From Geomicrobium halophilum (lineage in GTDB: Bacteria > Bacillota > Bacilli > Bacillales > Marinococcaceae), in the NCBI RefSeq assembly GCF_014207655.1, contig NZ_JACHHJ010000004.1, positions 338,791 to 402,790 of the forward strand: 64,000 nucleotides of DNA. The letters run 5' to 3'. Of the stretch, positions 17,945 through 26,636 are shown in pieces (the first letter of the stretch is position 1; every line of letters begins with the position of its first letter). The notes under the pieces were generated by a model. It saw only the letters and a list, made by a program, of their open reading frames with translations. It was not told the origin of the DNA and ran no database searches. Made by a program: the position numbers and the translations under genes.

Positions 17945-18997
17945 TCATTCACGCGCTTCATCAATGATATCCATATACTCTTCGGCGCCTTCGCCAATTT
18001 TATCCAGATACTCAGGATAGACTTCGGAGAGAGCTTCTTCAAATTCGTCTAAATCCGGCTCTGTGATGGTCACACCTTCTTCTGCAAAGAATTCAAGCAA
18101 TTCTTCTTCTTCTGTAGCAAATAAGTCAGTGTGATGGTCAGCTGCCTCAGTAATGCCATCGCTTAAAATTTGTTGAAGATCCTCAGGAAGTTCCTGCCAT
18201 GTCACATCACTCACTACATAGGTGTTATCGTTCACCACGTGGTTCGTTAACGCAATGTAATCTTGCACCTCATAAAAGCTTTGTGCTTCAATAGCCGAAA
18301 GCGGATTTTCTTGCCCATCCACTTGGTTTGTCTGCAAAGCCAAATAGACCTCATCAAAGTTCATTGGTGTCGGATTGGCACCTGTATATTCCGCGTAATC
18401 GAGCAACGTTTGCGCCTCAGGGGTGCGTATGTTCAGCCCTTCCATGTCGGCAAGCTCGTTGATCTCAGTATTGCTTGAGGTTTGTCTCGTACCGTTATAA
18501 CCCGTATCCATCACGCGCAAGTGATGCTCGTCAATCAACTCTTCACGCAATTCCTCGCCATATTCCGTTTCATAAATTACTCGTTCGATATGATCAAAAT
18601 CTTCAATCACATACGGCACCATTAGAAGCTCGGCACGAGGAACCCATTCGCCAAACCGTCCCATTTCCGATAATGTGATATCGAGCGATCCATCCTGTAA
18701 TTGCCCAAGCATGGAAAGATCATCACCCAGCTGAGCATCCGGATATAAGGTGATGGTCAATTGTCCATCACTTTCTTCCTCTACATAGTCCGCCAAATAC
18801 TCTGCTGCCTCGTATTCATTGGACTGAGTACCGGGCTGCATCCCGAATTGGAGCTCAAATTCTTCCTCCTCTCCACCATTACCGTTCTCACCGGTTTCAT
18901 CTGTAGCAGCTTCTTCACTTTCTTGATCACCATTTCCGCAAGCCGCCAGCATTAGCGACGCCATTAAACTAAACGAGAAAACCATCCCTTTTTTCAT
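17945..18997 (-). CDS. siaP: TRAP transporter sialic-acid-binding lipoprotein (DctP/SiaP family)
   Basis: A 350-residue lipoprotein: Lys-Lys signal with lipobox LAAC near residue 20, then an acidic linker and the DctP fold. Family landmarks are the NIRTPEA segment (the Arg that binds the ligand carboxylate) and the QTNQVDGQENPLSAI segment. It captures the sugar acid outside the membrane and feeds SiaQM. Specificity for sialic acid is inferred from the nan neighbours. The start at 18997 has GAGGGGG upstream; the longer frame adds nine unlikely residues. Confidence 0.9.
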   Translation of the reverse strand: MKKGMVFSFSLMASLMLAACGNGDQESEEAATDETGENGNGGEEEEFELQFGMQPGTQSNEYEAAEYLADYVEEESDGQLTITLYPDAQLGDDLSMLGQLQDGSLDITLSEMGRFGEWVPRAELLMVPYVIEDFDHIERVIYETEYGEELREELIDEHHLRVMDTGYNGTRQTSSNTEINELADMEGLNIRTPEAQTLLDYAEYTGANPTPMNFDEVYLALQTNQVDGQENPLSAIEAQSFYEVQDYIALTNHVVNDNTYVVSDVTWQELPEDLQQILSDGITEAADHHTDLFATEEEELLEFFAEEGVTITEPDLDEFEEALSEVYPEYLDKIGEGAEEYMDIIDEARE

Positions 18998-19013
18998 ACT
19001 TTGATTACCCCCT

Positions 19014-19673
19014 CTAAGATTCATTCATCTTTGCCACGAATTTTTCCGTGATCCATTGCGGACGTGTAACAGCACTACCAACGACGACGGATTCTGCTCC
19101 CAGTTCAAGGGCATGCTTTGCCTTTTCTGGAGTGTCCATGTTCCCTTCGGCGATGACTGGCAATGCTGTACGTTTGACGATTTGTTCCAATACTTTTAAC
19201 GGGTCATCCTCTTTGGAATACTCGGTATACCCTACTAAGGTGGTAGCAACCAAATCCACACCACAATCTTCAGCATGGAGCGCTTCTTGTACAGTAGATA
19301 CATCGGCCATCAGCTTTTGATTAGGAAAACGTTCTTTAATAGATAATACAAAAGAATCTAATGCACGGTTGCCGGGACGAATCCTGTCGGTAGCGTCAAA
19401 AGCGATCACGTCGACTCCTTCGTCATATAAAGCTTGGACCTCCTTTTCAGTTGGGGTGATCACTACCTCACTGTCGTCATAATCTTTCTTAATAATTCCA
19501 ATAATAGGAAGTTTCACTTCTTGTTTAATGGCTCTGATGTCAGCTACACTATTAGCGCGGATGCCACATGCTCCGCCAAGCTTAGCCGCCAAAGCCATTT
19601 TGGACATGATAAACGGACTGTGGAGTGGTTCGTTGTGCAACGCTTGGCAAGAAATAATTAACTTATTGTTCAT
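19014..19673 (-). CDS. nanE: N-acetylmannosamine-6-phosphate 2-epimerase
   Basis: A 219-residue TIM barrel of the NanE family. Visible are the N-terminal [14 protein letters not shown], the [10 protein letters not shown] loop, the active-site Lys in [15 protein letters not shown], and the phosphate-binding [11 protein letters not shown] and VVGSAVTRP segments. It converts ManNAc-6-P to GlcNAc-6-P. The following steps (nagA, nagB) are not in this window. It lies between nanA and siaP, in the same direction. Confidence 0.96.
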   Translation of the reverse strand: MNNKLIISCQALHNEPLHSPFIMSKMALAAKLGGACGIRANSVADIRAIKQEVKLPIIGIIKKDYDDSEVVITPTEKEVQALYDEGVDVIAFDATDRIRPGNRALDSFVLSIKERFPNQKLMADVSTVQEALHAEDCGVDLVATTLVGYTEYSKEDDPLKVLEQIVKRTALPVIAEGNMDTPEKAKHALELGAESVVVGSAVTRPQWITEKFVAKMNES

Positions 19674-19705
19674 GTTTTACTATCTCCCAAATGAGTCTTT
19701 ATGAG

Positions 19706-20575
19706 TTAAGCTTCAACAAAACCGGTAATTTTTTCAGCTGTCTTCTTTTCTTCCTCCGTTAGCTCGCGAAACGGAAATTTCATAAAGCCTGCATCGATTC
19801 CTTTTTGTTTGAATACATGTTTAATCGCTTGATATACCCCGACCTCAAGCATGAGATCAATGACTTGGTTCATTTGCGATTGCATATGGCGAGCCGTTTC
19901 CAAATCAGAATTTTGTACAACCTCATATAGTTTGACCGCTTCCCTGCCAATGAGATTGTATGTGCTTCCAATCGCGCCGTCCGCTCCGGATACGGCAAAC
20001 GGAAACACCATATCATCGGAACCACTAAAAAATACTTTTTCCGGATGGTTCTGCTTGAGCTTCGCAAGTTTTGCGAGATCAGTATCTGTATATTTCACTC
20101 CGATTACGTTCGGAAGTTCCAGCAATTCTCTATAATCATCGACAGAAAATTGAGCACCGGTAAAAGCTGGATTCGAGTAAATGATCATCGGATAGTCCGT
20201 TTCCTTGGTCAGCCGTTGATAATAAGCTTTGATTTCTTGAAAACTAAATTTGTAGTAGTACGGTGTAATCGCGGAGAGGGCATCATATCCTAGTTGTTTC
20301 GCTACTTTACCTAAGCGGATAGCTTCTTCAATGTTCAATGAGCCAATTTGGGCAATCAACTTCCCATCTTCACCGGCTTCTTCTTTAACTATTTGCAATA
20401 ATTGGAGCTTCTGGCTTTCATCCAAAAGAAAACTTTCACTCGTAGAGCCTCCTACATACAAGCCATCCACGTTCATGACATCAATGTTATAGCGAACGAT
20501 CTGTCTTAACCCTGTTTCATTTATGGTCCCATCTTCATGAAAAGGGGTAATGAGTGCTGTTATGATTCCTTTCAT
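19706..20575 (-). CDS. nanA: N-acetylneuraminate lyase
   Basis: A 289-residue DHDPS/NAL-family aldolase. Landmarks: GGSTSESFLL (carboxylate binding), YYYKFSF, the Tyr in IIYSNPAFTG, and the Schiff-base Lys in IGVKYTDTDL. It splits N-acetylneuraminate into ManNAc and pyruvate. GGSTSE and the sialic acid context favour NanA over DapA. Start 20575 follows GGAGGATGAAC; an upstream ATG at 20620 would put the N-terminus inside the promoter region. First gene of the operon. Confidence 0.95.
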   Translation of the reverse strand: MKGIITALITPFHEDGTINETGLRQIVRYNIDVMNVDGLYVGGSTSESFLLDESQKLQLLQIVKEEAGEDGKLIAQIGSLNIEEAIRLGKVAKQLGYDALSAITPYYYKFSFQEIKAYYQRLTKETDYPMIIYSNPAFTGAQFSVDDYRELLELPNVIGVKYTDTDLAKLAKLKQNHPEKVFFSGSDDMVFPFAVSGADGAIGSTYNLIGREAVKLYEVVQNSDLETARHMQSQMNQVIDLMLEVGVYQAIKHVFKQKGIDAGFMKFPFRELTEEEKKTAEKITGFVEA

Positions 20576-20595
20576 GTTCATCCTCCATTCAATGA

Positions 20596-20609
20596 TGAAA
20601 ACGGTATCA
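20596..20609 (-). promoter_or_regulatory. cre site (CcpA operator) in the nan leader
   Basis: TGAAAACGGTATCA matches the Bacillus cre consensus TGWAANCGNTNWCA at every defined position. It lies between the nan -10 box and the nanA start, where CcpA acts as a roadblock. It predicts glucose repression of sialic acid use. Confidence 0.8.
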
Positions 20610-20610
20610 T

Positions 20611-20636
20611 CATGTTGCATTCATACTAGCAACATG
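20611..20636. promoter_or_regulatory. Operator-like palindrome over the nan promoter
   Basis: CATGTTGC (20611-20618) and GCAACATG (20629-20636) form a perfect 8-bp inverted repeat with a 10-bp spacer. It covers the -10 box and part of the spacer of the nan promoter. A further CAACATG is nearby, at about 20672. The divergently encoded RpiR protein is the obvious candidate ligand; that link is inference. Confidence 0.65.
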
Positions 20637-20651
20637 AAATAATGTTGTCAA
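20623..20651 (-). promoter_or_regulatory. Sigma-A promoter of the nan operon
   Basis: On the minus strand TTGACA (20646-20651), a 17-bp spacer and TAGTAT (20623-20628) form a near-consensus promoter about 50 bp upstream of nanA. The palindrome at 20611-20636 overlaps it. Confidence 0.75.
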
Positions 20652-20740
20652 TATATTTTTATGAATGAAGTTTCACTCCAACATGATCTCTTTTTGATAG
20701 CCATCGATTAGGGTATTATTTTAGTAGAGGTGATCCGGAA

Positions 20741-21589
20741 ATGAATAATGGGGAAACACCAGGAGAAAAGCGATTAAAATTAACGATGCTTATGGAACAG
20801 AATAAAAACAACTTCACAAAATCTGAACATAAATTGCATCGTTACATTTTGGAGCATTTTGAGGAAGTATTATATAAATCCTTAACGGAAATTTCCAGCG
20901 AATGCAAACTGGGAGAGGCCACCATATTAAGGTTTTGTCGAAAACTCGGCCTGAAAGGCTATCAAGATTTCAAATTCGCATTAGCCCAAGAACTTTCCTC
21001 CCTGCAAAAATCGAATAATGACGAAACTTATATCGACAAAATTAAGGGCAATATGGGCCAATCCATTGAAGACACCTATGAGTTACTCGACGCTGACATA
21101 TTGCAGCAAGCCATCGACGAGATCAGTCATTCCAATGACGTCATTGTTTACGGCATTTCTTCGTCGGGGATCGCAGGGCTTGATATGAAAAGCCGGCTGA
21201 TGCGTATCGGTAAAAATATTGAAGTCGTCACTGATTCCCACAATCAGGTTATTCGTTCCTGTTCGGTTACGAACGAAACAGTCATTATTGCCATCAGTTT
21301 AACCGGTAGCACAAAAGACATCGTTGATGCCGTCGAAGAAGCTAAAAAAAATCACGCCACAGTAGTTGCCATTACAAACTATGTAAAATCACCTTTAACC
21401 AAATATTCCGACCTTGTCCTGCTCTCATCCGCAAAAGAAAATCCTTTAGACAGCGGATCACTCGTTTCCAAGGTTTCTCAACTATTCGTCATCGATCTTC
21501 TCTGCACGGGTATCGCGATGACACAATATGAGCGCGCCCAGCAAAACAAGGAGCTTATCGCCGGAGCAATCTCCAGTAAGCTGTATTAA
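20741..21589 (+). CDS. RpiR-family transcriptional regulator of sialic acid catabolism
   Basis: A 282-residue protein with an N-terminal helix-turn-helix (residues ~20-95; the segment CKLGEATILRFCRKLG is the recognition part) and a C-terminal SIS sugar-isomerase-fold domain (VYGISSSGIAGLDMKSRL, ISLTGSTKDIV) that binds phosphosugars. It is divergent from nanA across 165 bp that hold the nan promoter and palindrome, so it very likely controls the operon, with ManNAc-6-P or a related sugar phosphate as effector (by analogy with other RpiR/NanR regulators). GAGGTGATCC precedes the ATG. Confidence 0.85.
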   Translation: MNNGETPGEKRLKLTMLMEQNKNNFTKSEHKLHRYILEHFEEVLYKSLTEISSECKLGEATILRFCRKLGLKGYQDFKFALAQELSSLQKSNNDETYIDKIKGNMGQSIEDTYELLDADILQQAIDEISHSNDVIVYGISSSGIAGLDMKSRLMRIGKNIEVVTDSHNQVIRSCSVTNETVIIAISLTGSTKDIVDAVEEAKKNHATVVAITNYVKSPLTKYSDLVLLSSAKENPLDSGSLVSKVSQLFVIDLLCTGIAMTQYERAQQNKELIAGAISSKLY

Positions 21590-21770
21590 GCCGACGAGAA
21601 GCCATTTATCCATGCGTCCACATTTTGCAGCTTTTCAATTCTTGATGACTCTACGCTCGTAGTTTCGATCGCTCCTTTACACAAAATAGAGATTCTTCTC
21701 TATGTGCATCCGTCTCTCCCTCGTTGTAATGTGTTATACTGGATAACTATAGCAAAAGGAGGGAAGATGG

Positions 21771-22622
21771 ATGCAAGTTCGAACGTTTTCAATCGAAAAA
21801 CCTAAAGAGTTTCTGAAGATGCTGATCCAAAAATTCCAAAGTGATGAAACCACGGGTCTTGCCGCCCAACTGGCCTATTATTTTTTATTATCTTTGTTTC
21901 CGTTATTATTATTTGTTCTTACCTTACTCCCTTATTTTTCGTTACCTGTAAACCAAGTGATGGAATGGATTCGAGCTTACGCTCCAGGTGATACAGGCCA
22001 AATGATTGCAGGGAATGTCAGCTCGCTTTTAAATGAAACGAGAGGCGGTCTTCTTTCCCTTGGTATTATTGGTACGCTGTGGACAGCTTCCGGAGGCGTC
22101 AGCGCATTTATCAGAGCTACCAATCGAGCCTATGAAGTGGAAGAAACCAGATCTTTCCTTAAAGTTAAGCTCTTATCGATGACGTTAACCTTTTCCATGG
22201 TATTTGTCATTGCTATTACGTTAGTATTTCCCGTCTTTGGGCAGGTCATTATGGAGAGCATCCAAGCGTTGCTTCCCATCTCTTTTAATGTGGAATTTCT
22301 ATTTCAAATTTTAAGATGGGTTGTTGCCATCTCGATTATGGTCTTTGTACTTATGGTGTTATACTACGCCGCACCCAATACCAATTTTAAAATGCGAGAA
22401 GTCTTTTGGGGTGCTGTCTTTGCAACCATTGGTTGGCAGCTTATTTCCGCTGGTTTTTCTTTTTACGTTACAAACTTTGGAAATTACGAAGCTACTTATG
22501 GAGCTATTGGCGGCATCATCGTCCTCATGATCTGGTTTTACTTAACCGGAATTCTCTTAATTGTCGGTGGACAACTCAATGCGATCCTTTATAAATGGAA
22601 AAGAACGGGGAGAACTGCGTAA
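21771..22622 (+). CDS. YihY/BrkB family inner-membrane protein
   Basis: A 283-residue polytopic protein with six hydrophobic segments and the family motifs AAQLAYYFLLSLFPLLLF, GTLWTASGGVSAFIRATNRAY and GGIIVLMIWFYLTGI. The family was once called RNase BN by mistake; its function is unknown. AGGAGGGAAG precedes the ATG, with a promoter-like TTATACT about 30 bp upstream, and a terminator follows. Monocistronic. Confidence 0.9.
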   Translation: MQVRTFSIEKPKEFLKMLIQKFQSDETTGLAAQLAYYFLLSLFPLLLFVLTLLPYFSLPVNQVMEWIRAYAPGDTGQMIAGNVSSLLNETRGGLLSLGIIGTLWTASGGVSAFIRATNRAYEVEETRSFLKVKLLSMTLTFSMVFVIAITLVFPVFGQVIMESIQALLPISFNVEFLFQILRWVVAISIMVFVLMVLYYAAPNTNFKMREVFWGAVFATIGWQLISAGFSFYVTNFGNYEATYGAIGGIIVLMIWFYLTGILLIVGGQLNAILYKWKRTGRTA

Positions 22623-22754
22623 TGATATTTGGAGAGAAACCTTTAAGAGTAAACGACAAAACTACAAATGCGGCAAAAACTGCATCTTAGCAATCCAACT
22701 AAACGTCTGAACCACCTCATAACACTGAAACATCGGAGATCAAAAACATGGAAC

Positions 22755-22802
22755 AAAAGAAGAACGAGCGCCCGTTTCTATCTGGGGAGCCGTTCTTCTT
22801 TT
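22755..22802 (+). terminator. Terminator downstream of the yihY-like gene
   Basis: AAAAGAAGAACG (22755-22766) pairs with CGTTCTTCTTTT (22791-22802). The A-rich and T-rich ends make it work in both directions. The rest of 22623-22941 holds no gene that I can support. Confidence 0.7.
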
Positions 22803-22941
22803 GATATTAATGACAAGATTCGTTCTCTATGGAGGTTTTTTTCTTTCCATTTAGGATTCCCCGCAGCACCACCATTTTAGAAATAATGATGGAATCAAAT
22901 AAAGCAAAAACTTATTCAAGTCCCCTTTTCGCTTTGGAGGG

Positions 22942-23670
22942 TTAGTAAGGACCAGGATAATCACTAATATTCATTTCGTCATTGACCTGATCGTCGAACT
23001 TGTCAACGTAAAGCGTATCATTGGGAAGGATGGCTGCATAAGAGATCTCACGAAGATCATTGATTCCTTGCGTCTGAAGTTGTTCCATGAGCCAATCTTG
23101 ATCTTTATTTCGCTGGGAAAGATTTTGGTCAATCAATTTCCCATCCATGACCACTTCAGTCGTCAGTTTCGCTGCTTTCGGAGGGATGTTTAAATCTTTT
23201 TTTTGCACGACTTGAAACGATGAATAGGGTGAAACGGAGACCGAACCATCCGGTTCCAATAACGCAATTTCTACCTCTACCGGCGAAAAAATATTTTTGG
23301 CTCGTAATTGGGCCATTAATTGATCTTTGGTAATTCGGGACTTTTTTAAATTTTCTTCTAAAAGCTTTCCTTTTTCCATGAGAACGACAGGTTCGGCATC
23401 TTGAACTTTGGCCAGAAAGCGACTCTTCATTCCAGTCCATTGAAGGATGAGCGTCAGGATGAGAAACACCGTTAAAGCAAGCCAATGAACAAGGGCTTTG
23501 GAAGAGATATCTGTGGCTAACGTAGCTGCAATGGAACCGATCGTAATACCATTGATGTAGTCAAACATGGTGAAATTGCCAATTTGAGACTTCCCAATGA
23601 GCCTGGCATAGAGAAGAAGAACAAAGAACGTAATCACGGCTCGTACAATGACAACCAGGGACTCTTGCAT
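22942..23670 (-). CDS. DUF421 (YetF/YrbG-type) membrane protein
   Basis: A 242-residue protein with three N-terminal membrane segments (residues ~5-80) and the DUF421 motif RLIGKSQIGNFTMFDYINGI, followed by two repeated soluble modules, each having the pattern G+L...N (KGKLLEENL, DGKLIDQNLS). The family is common in spore-formers. YetF-like proteins are anchored by the N-terminus with the tail facing the cytosol; some homologues affect spore or cell-envelope properties, but no activity is established. Monocistronic. Confidence 0.9.
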   Translation of the reverse strand: MQESLVVIVRAVITFFVLLLYARLIGKSQIGNFTMFDYINGITIGSIAATLATDISSKALVHWLALTVFLILTLILQWTGMKSRFLAKVQDAEPVVLMEKGKLLEENLKKSRITKDQLMAQLRAKNIFSPVEVEIALLEPDGSVSVSPYSSFQVVQKKDLNIPPKAAKLTTEVVMDGKLIDQNLSQRNKDQDWLMEQLQTQGINDLREISYAAILPNDTLYVDKFDDQVNDEMNISDYPGPY

Positions 23671-24436
23671 ACCCTTACCACCTTTTTAACATGAATACCA
23701 TTAAATTTTCCCTGCTTTCCAAATTTATGTATGTTAAATATTCGCTTCAAATGGATCGGTTTGCTGAATCGTCAAACAGCCATTGAGATGTAGATAAGAA
23801 CTAGCTGGATTCTTTTTTTGCCATGTCGAACCCATAAGCGTATGCGCTTAACATTCGGTCGATTTACACGAGTCATATAATCTTAGCCAAGCCATCAGTG
23901 ATTTGATACCTGATGATGGCCGGATGACATTCGTAGGAAAGGATGGAATAGAACCTTTTTCATCTTGATAGGCCCCTTACAGTTTTCTGTTTATGTTTGC
24001 GGCGGAGACTGAGTGTACCTTATAAAACAAGATTGAATCGATGTGTTAGTGCCCCAAACCACTTGTATTTTTCGTTTTTAGAGTTAATTTTATTCCAAAT
24101 ATACGGGTAACAATGGAAACATAAAGAAAATCTCCTGTATTCCTAATGTCATGCCGATTGGCATGCCCATTAAGTATACAGGAGACGGTGAATTGGTAAA
24201 GGCCCCCGCAAAAGGGGGGAAACTCTTCCGCATTTGGTGGTAAAAAAGATTGCAAGGGCGGTAAAAGATGAATGCACTACTCACGTTGGAAAAATCCAAG
24301 GGTCACTGTTTACGTGTTTTGCCCTTAAGCTTCAGCATCCACCCATGTATTGGAAATAAACTCCCTTATTGTCAGTGCTGGAGTCATAACTCATGATGCG
24401 CCTTGTTGAAAGCTCTGAGTAAGAAGATCCCCAATC
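23671..24436. other. Gene-poor intergenic region with one short unrecognised coding remnant
   Basis: No full gene was found in these 766 bp. On the plus strand a frame that is open only after an in-frame stop ends just before 24246; its translation contains MPIGMPIKYTGDGELVKAP and ends FRIWW, which looks like the tail of a lost protein. The opposite-strand frames over 24046-24299 lack ribosome binding sites and are taken as shadows. Confidence 0.4.
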
Positions 24437-25042
24437 TTAGAACGATTTTCGCTGGTAAATCATAGTGGTAACTCCCCAAGAAACACCATAGAGTGTCACA
24501 ATGGCAAGTACCGCTCCCGTATATAAAACCGGGAGAGATAAATTGGCAACAAAATCAGTAATTGCTGTTAAATGTTCAGCTAAAAACGACATGATAGGCG
24601 GCCCTATGCCTACTAAAAGGATAAAGCTAAAGAGAATAACTGTTGTAATATGACCTGGTTTAAGTATATAAAATAATGGGAACGTGAGCGCAGCAAATAA
24701 TAAGAATAAACCACTTCCAACTGCAATATCAGTCATTGTAAAAGGTTTATTCAAAGCAAATAATGCCAGACTTGTTACCCCAACGGCTAAAACCATATAA
24801 ACGATAGCACCAAGATAGCGTGAGCCGATAATTTCTTTACGTGTGTAGGGTAAGGAGTTTAACAAAATATTCGTTTCTGCTTTTTCATCGTAATAAAAAG
24901 CATTATAGGGAATAAATATATTGGCAACCAGAAAAGTAACAGTTGGGTGTACATCCATAAATATAAAGAATAGGATAAAAGGGAGAAAGGTTAAAAGCAA
25001 CCTTTTTTGTAATATAACATCACGTCTTATTAAATTAAACAT
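24437..25042 (-). CDS. ABC-2 type exporter permease
   Basis: A 201-residue protein with about six membrane helices and the segment AFYYDEKAETNILLNSLPYTRKEIIGSRYLG, typical of the ABC2_membrane_5 group of small Firmicutes exporters. I start it at 25042 (AAAGGGGGTATACACC before the ATG); it overlaps the end of the ATPase gene by 8 bp. With the ATPase and the GntR regulator it forms a YtrA-like exporter operon; the substrate is unknown. Confidence 0.85.
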   Translation of the reverse strand: MFNLIRRDVILQKRLLLTFLPFILFFIFMDVHPTVTFLVANIFIPYNAFYYDEKAETNILLNSLPYTRKEIIGSRYLGAIVYMVLAVGVTSLALFALNKPFTMTDIAVGSGLFLLFAALTFPLFYILKPGHITTVILFSFILLVGIGPPIMSFLAEHLTAITDFVANLSLPVLYTGAVLAIVTLYGVSWGVTTMIYQRKSF

Positions 25043-25901
25043 GGTGTATACCCCCTTTGAAGTAATACATAATATCTTCCAGTGATGCTTTTTCAATAAC
25101 AACCGAATCCCCGAAAGTATTTTTCACTGCTTTAATATTACCCGTTAATGCCTCAAATCCTGTTGGTGCGCGATGAATATGAACAAAAGATTTTTCCGTG
25201 TCTCTATCCAGCAACTCCATTCCTCCTTTAACGAGCGCATAATTTTCAGCAACGTCGTTAAGGGACTGATTAAATACTAATTCCCCGTTCTGTATAAAAG
25301 CTATATAATCTGCGATACGATCCAAATCTGTTGTAATATGCGTGGAGAAGAAAATGGTACGATTACCGTCAATCATTAATTCCTGCAAAAGATCCAGCAG
25401 CTCTCGTCTAAAAATGGGGTCTAAGCCTGCTGTCGGCTCATCCATAATAATTAGCTCTGCATGATGGGAAAGGGCTATCGCCAAAGATGCCTTCATTTGC
25501 ATCCCTTTTGAGAAAGTTTTTATCTTTTTATAAAGCGGTAATTTGAATTGATCAGTATACTGATAAAATAATGTATCATCCCAGTGTTTGTAGGCTGGTG
25601 CAACAATGCGCTTAATATCCTTTAGGTTCATCCCTTCAAAAAAGACATTACTATCGTATACAAACCCAATGCGCTCCTTGATCTCCTTCTCGTGAGCTGT
25701 GTAGTCCAACCCGAAAAGTTTTACCTCCCCAGAATCTGGCCTTAATAGATTCATAATCATTTTTATCGTTGTCGACTTACCAGCACCATTTGCTCCTATA
25801 AACCCCGTTACAAAGCCTTTCTTAACTTGCAAATCAATATTTTCAACGGAAAAACCTTTGAAATTTTTCGTTACACTTTTTAATTCAACGACATTTTCCA
25901 T
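25035..25901 (-). CDS. ABC exporter ATP-binding protein
   Basis: A 288-residue ATPase with Walker A GANGAGKST, the Q-loop region GFVYDSN, a degenerate signature FSKGMQ in place of LSGGQ, Walker B LIIMDEPTAGLDP and the H-loop STHI. The FSKGM signature and the ~65-residue C-terminal extension are typical of YtrB-like exporters. It starts 5 bp after the regulator gene. Confidence 0.92.
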   Translation of the reverse strand: MENVVELKSVTKNFKGFSVENIDLQVKKGFVTGFIGANGAGKSTTIKMIMNLLRPDSGEVKLFGLDYTAHEKEIKERIGFVYDSNVFFEGMNLKDIKRIVAPAYKHWDDTLFYQYTDQFKLPLYKKIKTFSKGMQMKASLAIALSHHAELIIMDEPTAGLDPIFRRELLDLLQELMIDGNRTIFFSTHITTDLDRIADYIAFIQNGELVFNQSLNDVAENYALVKGGMELLDRDTEKSFVHIHRAPTGFEALTGNIKAVKNTFGDSVVIEKASLEDIMYYFKGGIHHV

Positions 25902-25906
25902 TCATT

Positions 25907-26278
25907 TCACTCCTCATATAAAATCTTCAATAATTGCTGCAGCTCATCAAGAGACAGCCCAATTTCTCTGCTATTCGTTATGACCGCAATCAGCTGCTCT
26001 TCAATGACCTTCAGCTTCTTCTCTCTCATAAGCTCTAAATTTTGCTCTGCGACAAAAGAACCTTTTCCAACAATGGAATAGATAAAGCCTTCCTTCTCCA
26101 ATTCCTCATAGGCACGTTTCGTCGTTATAACACTAATCCTTAAATCCTTTGCGAGTTTACGCATTGAAGGTACTGCTGTCCCCTCTTGTAGTTCACCTGC
26201 TAAAATTAACGATTTAATTTGATTCGTAATTTGTTCATAAATCGGCTCCTTTGAACTGTTGGAAATAATTATTTGCAT
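25907..26278 (-). CDS. GntR/YtrA-subfamily transcriptional regulator
   Basis: A 123-residue protein with a winged helix (residues ~10-75: EPIYEQITNQIKSLI, VPSMRKLAKDLRISVITTKRAYEELE) and only a short C-terminal dimerisation tail, which defines the YtrA subfamily. It leads the exporter operon and probably represses it by binding the AT-rich palindrome upstream (26381-26411). Confidence 0.9.
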   Translation of the reverse strand: MQIIISNSSKEPIYEQITNQIKSLILAGELQEGTAVPSMRKLAKDLRISVITTKRAYEELEKEGFIYSIVGKGSFVAEQNLELMREKKLKVIEEQLIAVITNSREIGLSLDELQQLLKILYEE

Positions 26279-26380
26279 GCCAATCCCTCTTCTTTAATTT
26301 TTCGGAATATCCTGTACTGCTTGAATCCGTACAGGAATTGTTATTGAAGTCAGCGTTACATATAAATTCTCATATGTTTC

Positions 26381-26411
26381 TATAATGTATATATACTATA
26401 ATAACATTATA
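26381..26411. promoter_or_regulatory. Candidate operator of the GntR-ABC operon
   Basis: TATAATG (26381-26387) and CATTATA (26405-26411) form an inverted repeat with a perfect inner palindrome GTATATATAC (26387-26396). It lies about 100 bp upstream of the GntR start. YtrA-type regulators bind palindromes at their own promoters; the assignment is by position. Nothing else is seen in 26279-26636. Confidence 0.5.
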
Positions 26412-26636
26412 TACATGTGTAGGGATTCATGCAACTACTTTTATTCGAAAAATTTTTTCAGTGAAAGTTGACTGTAAAGCTATCTAAAGGATGTTGTATT
26501 TGCTTTCATATTTATAAGGCCACTTGAACTTGTCTCTTCTTATTAAATTTAAATACGTAGGTCAAATTAAGGACTTCCAAAGTATTCCAATCTATTGTAC
26601 TATGTAAATGTACTTATGTATTAGGGGGTTAAACAT

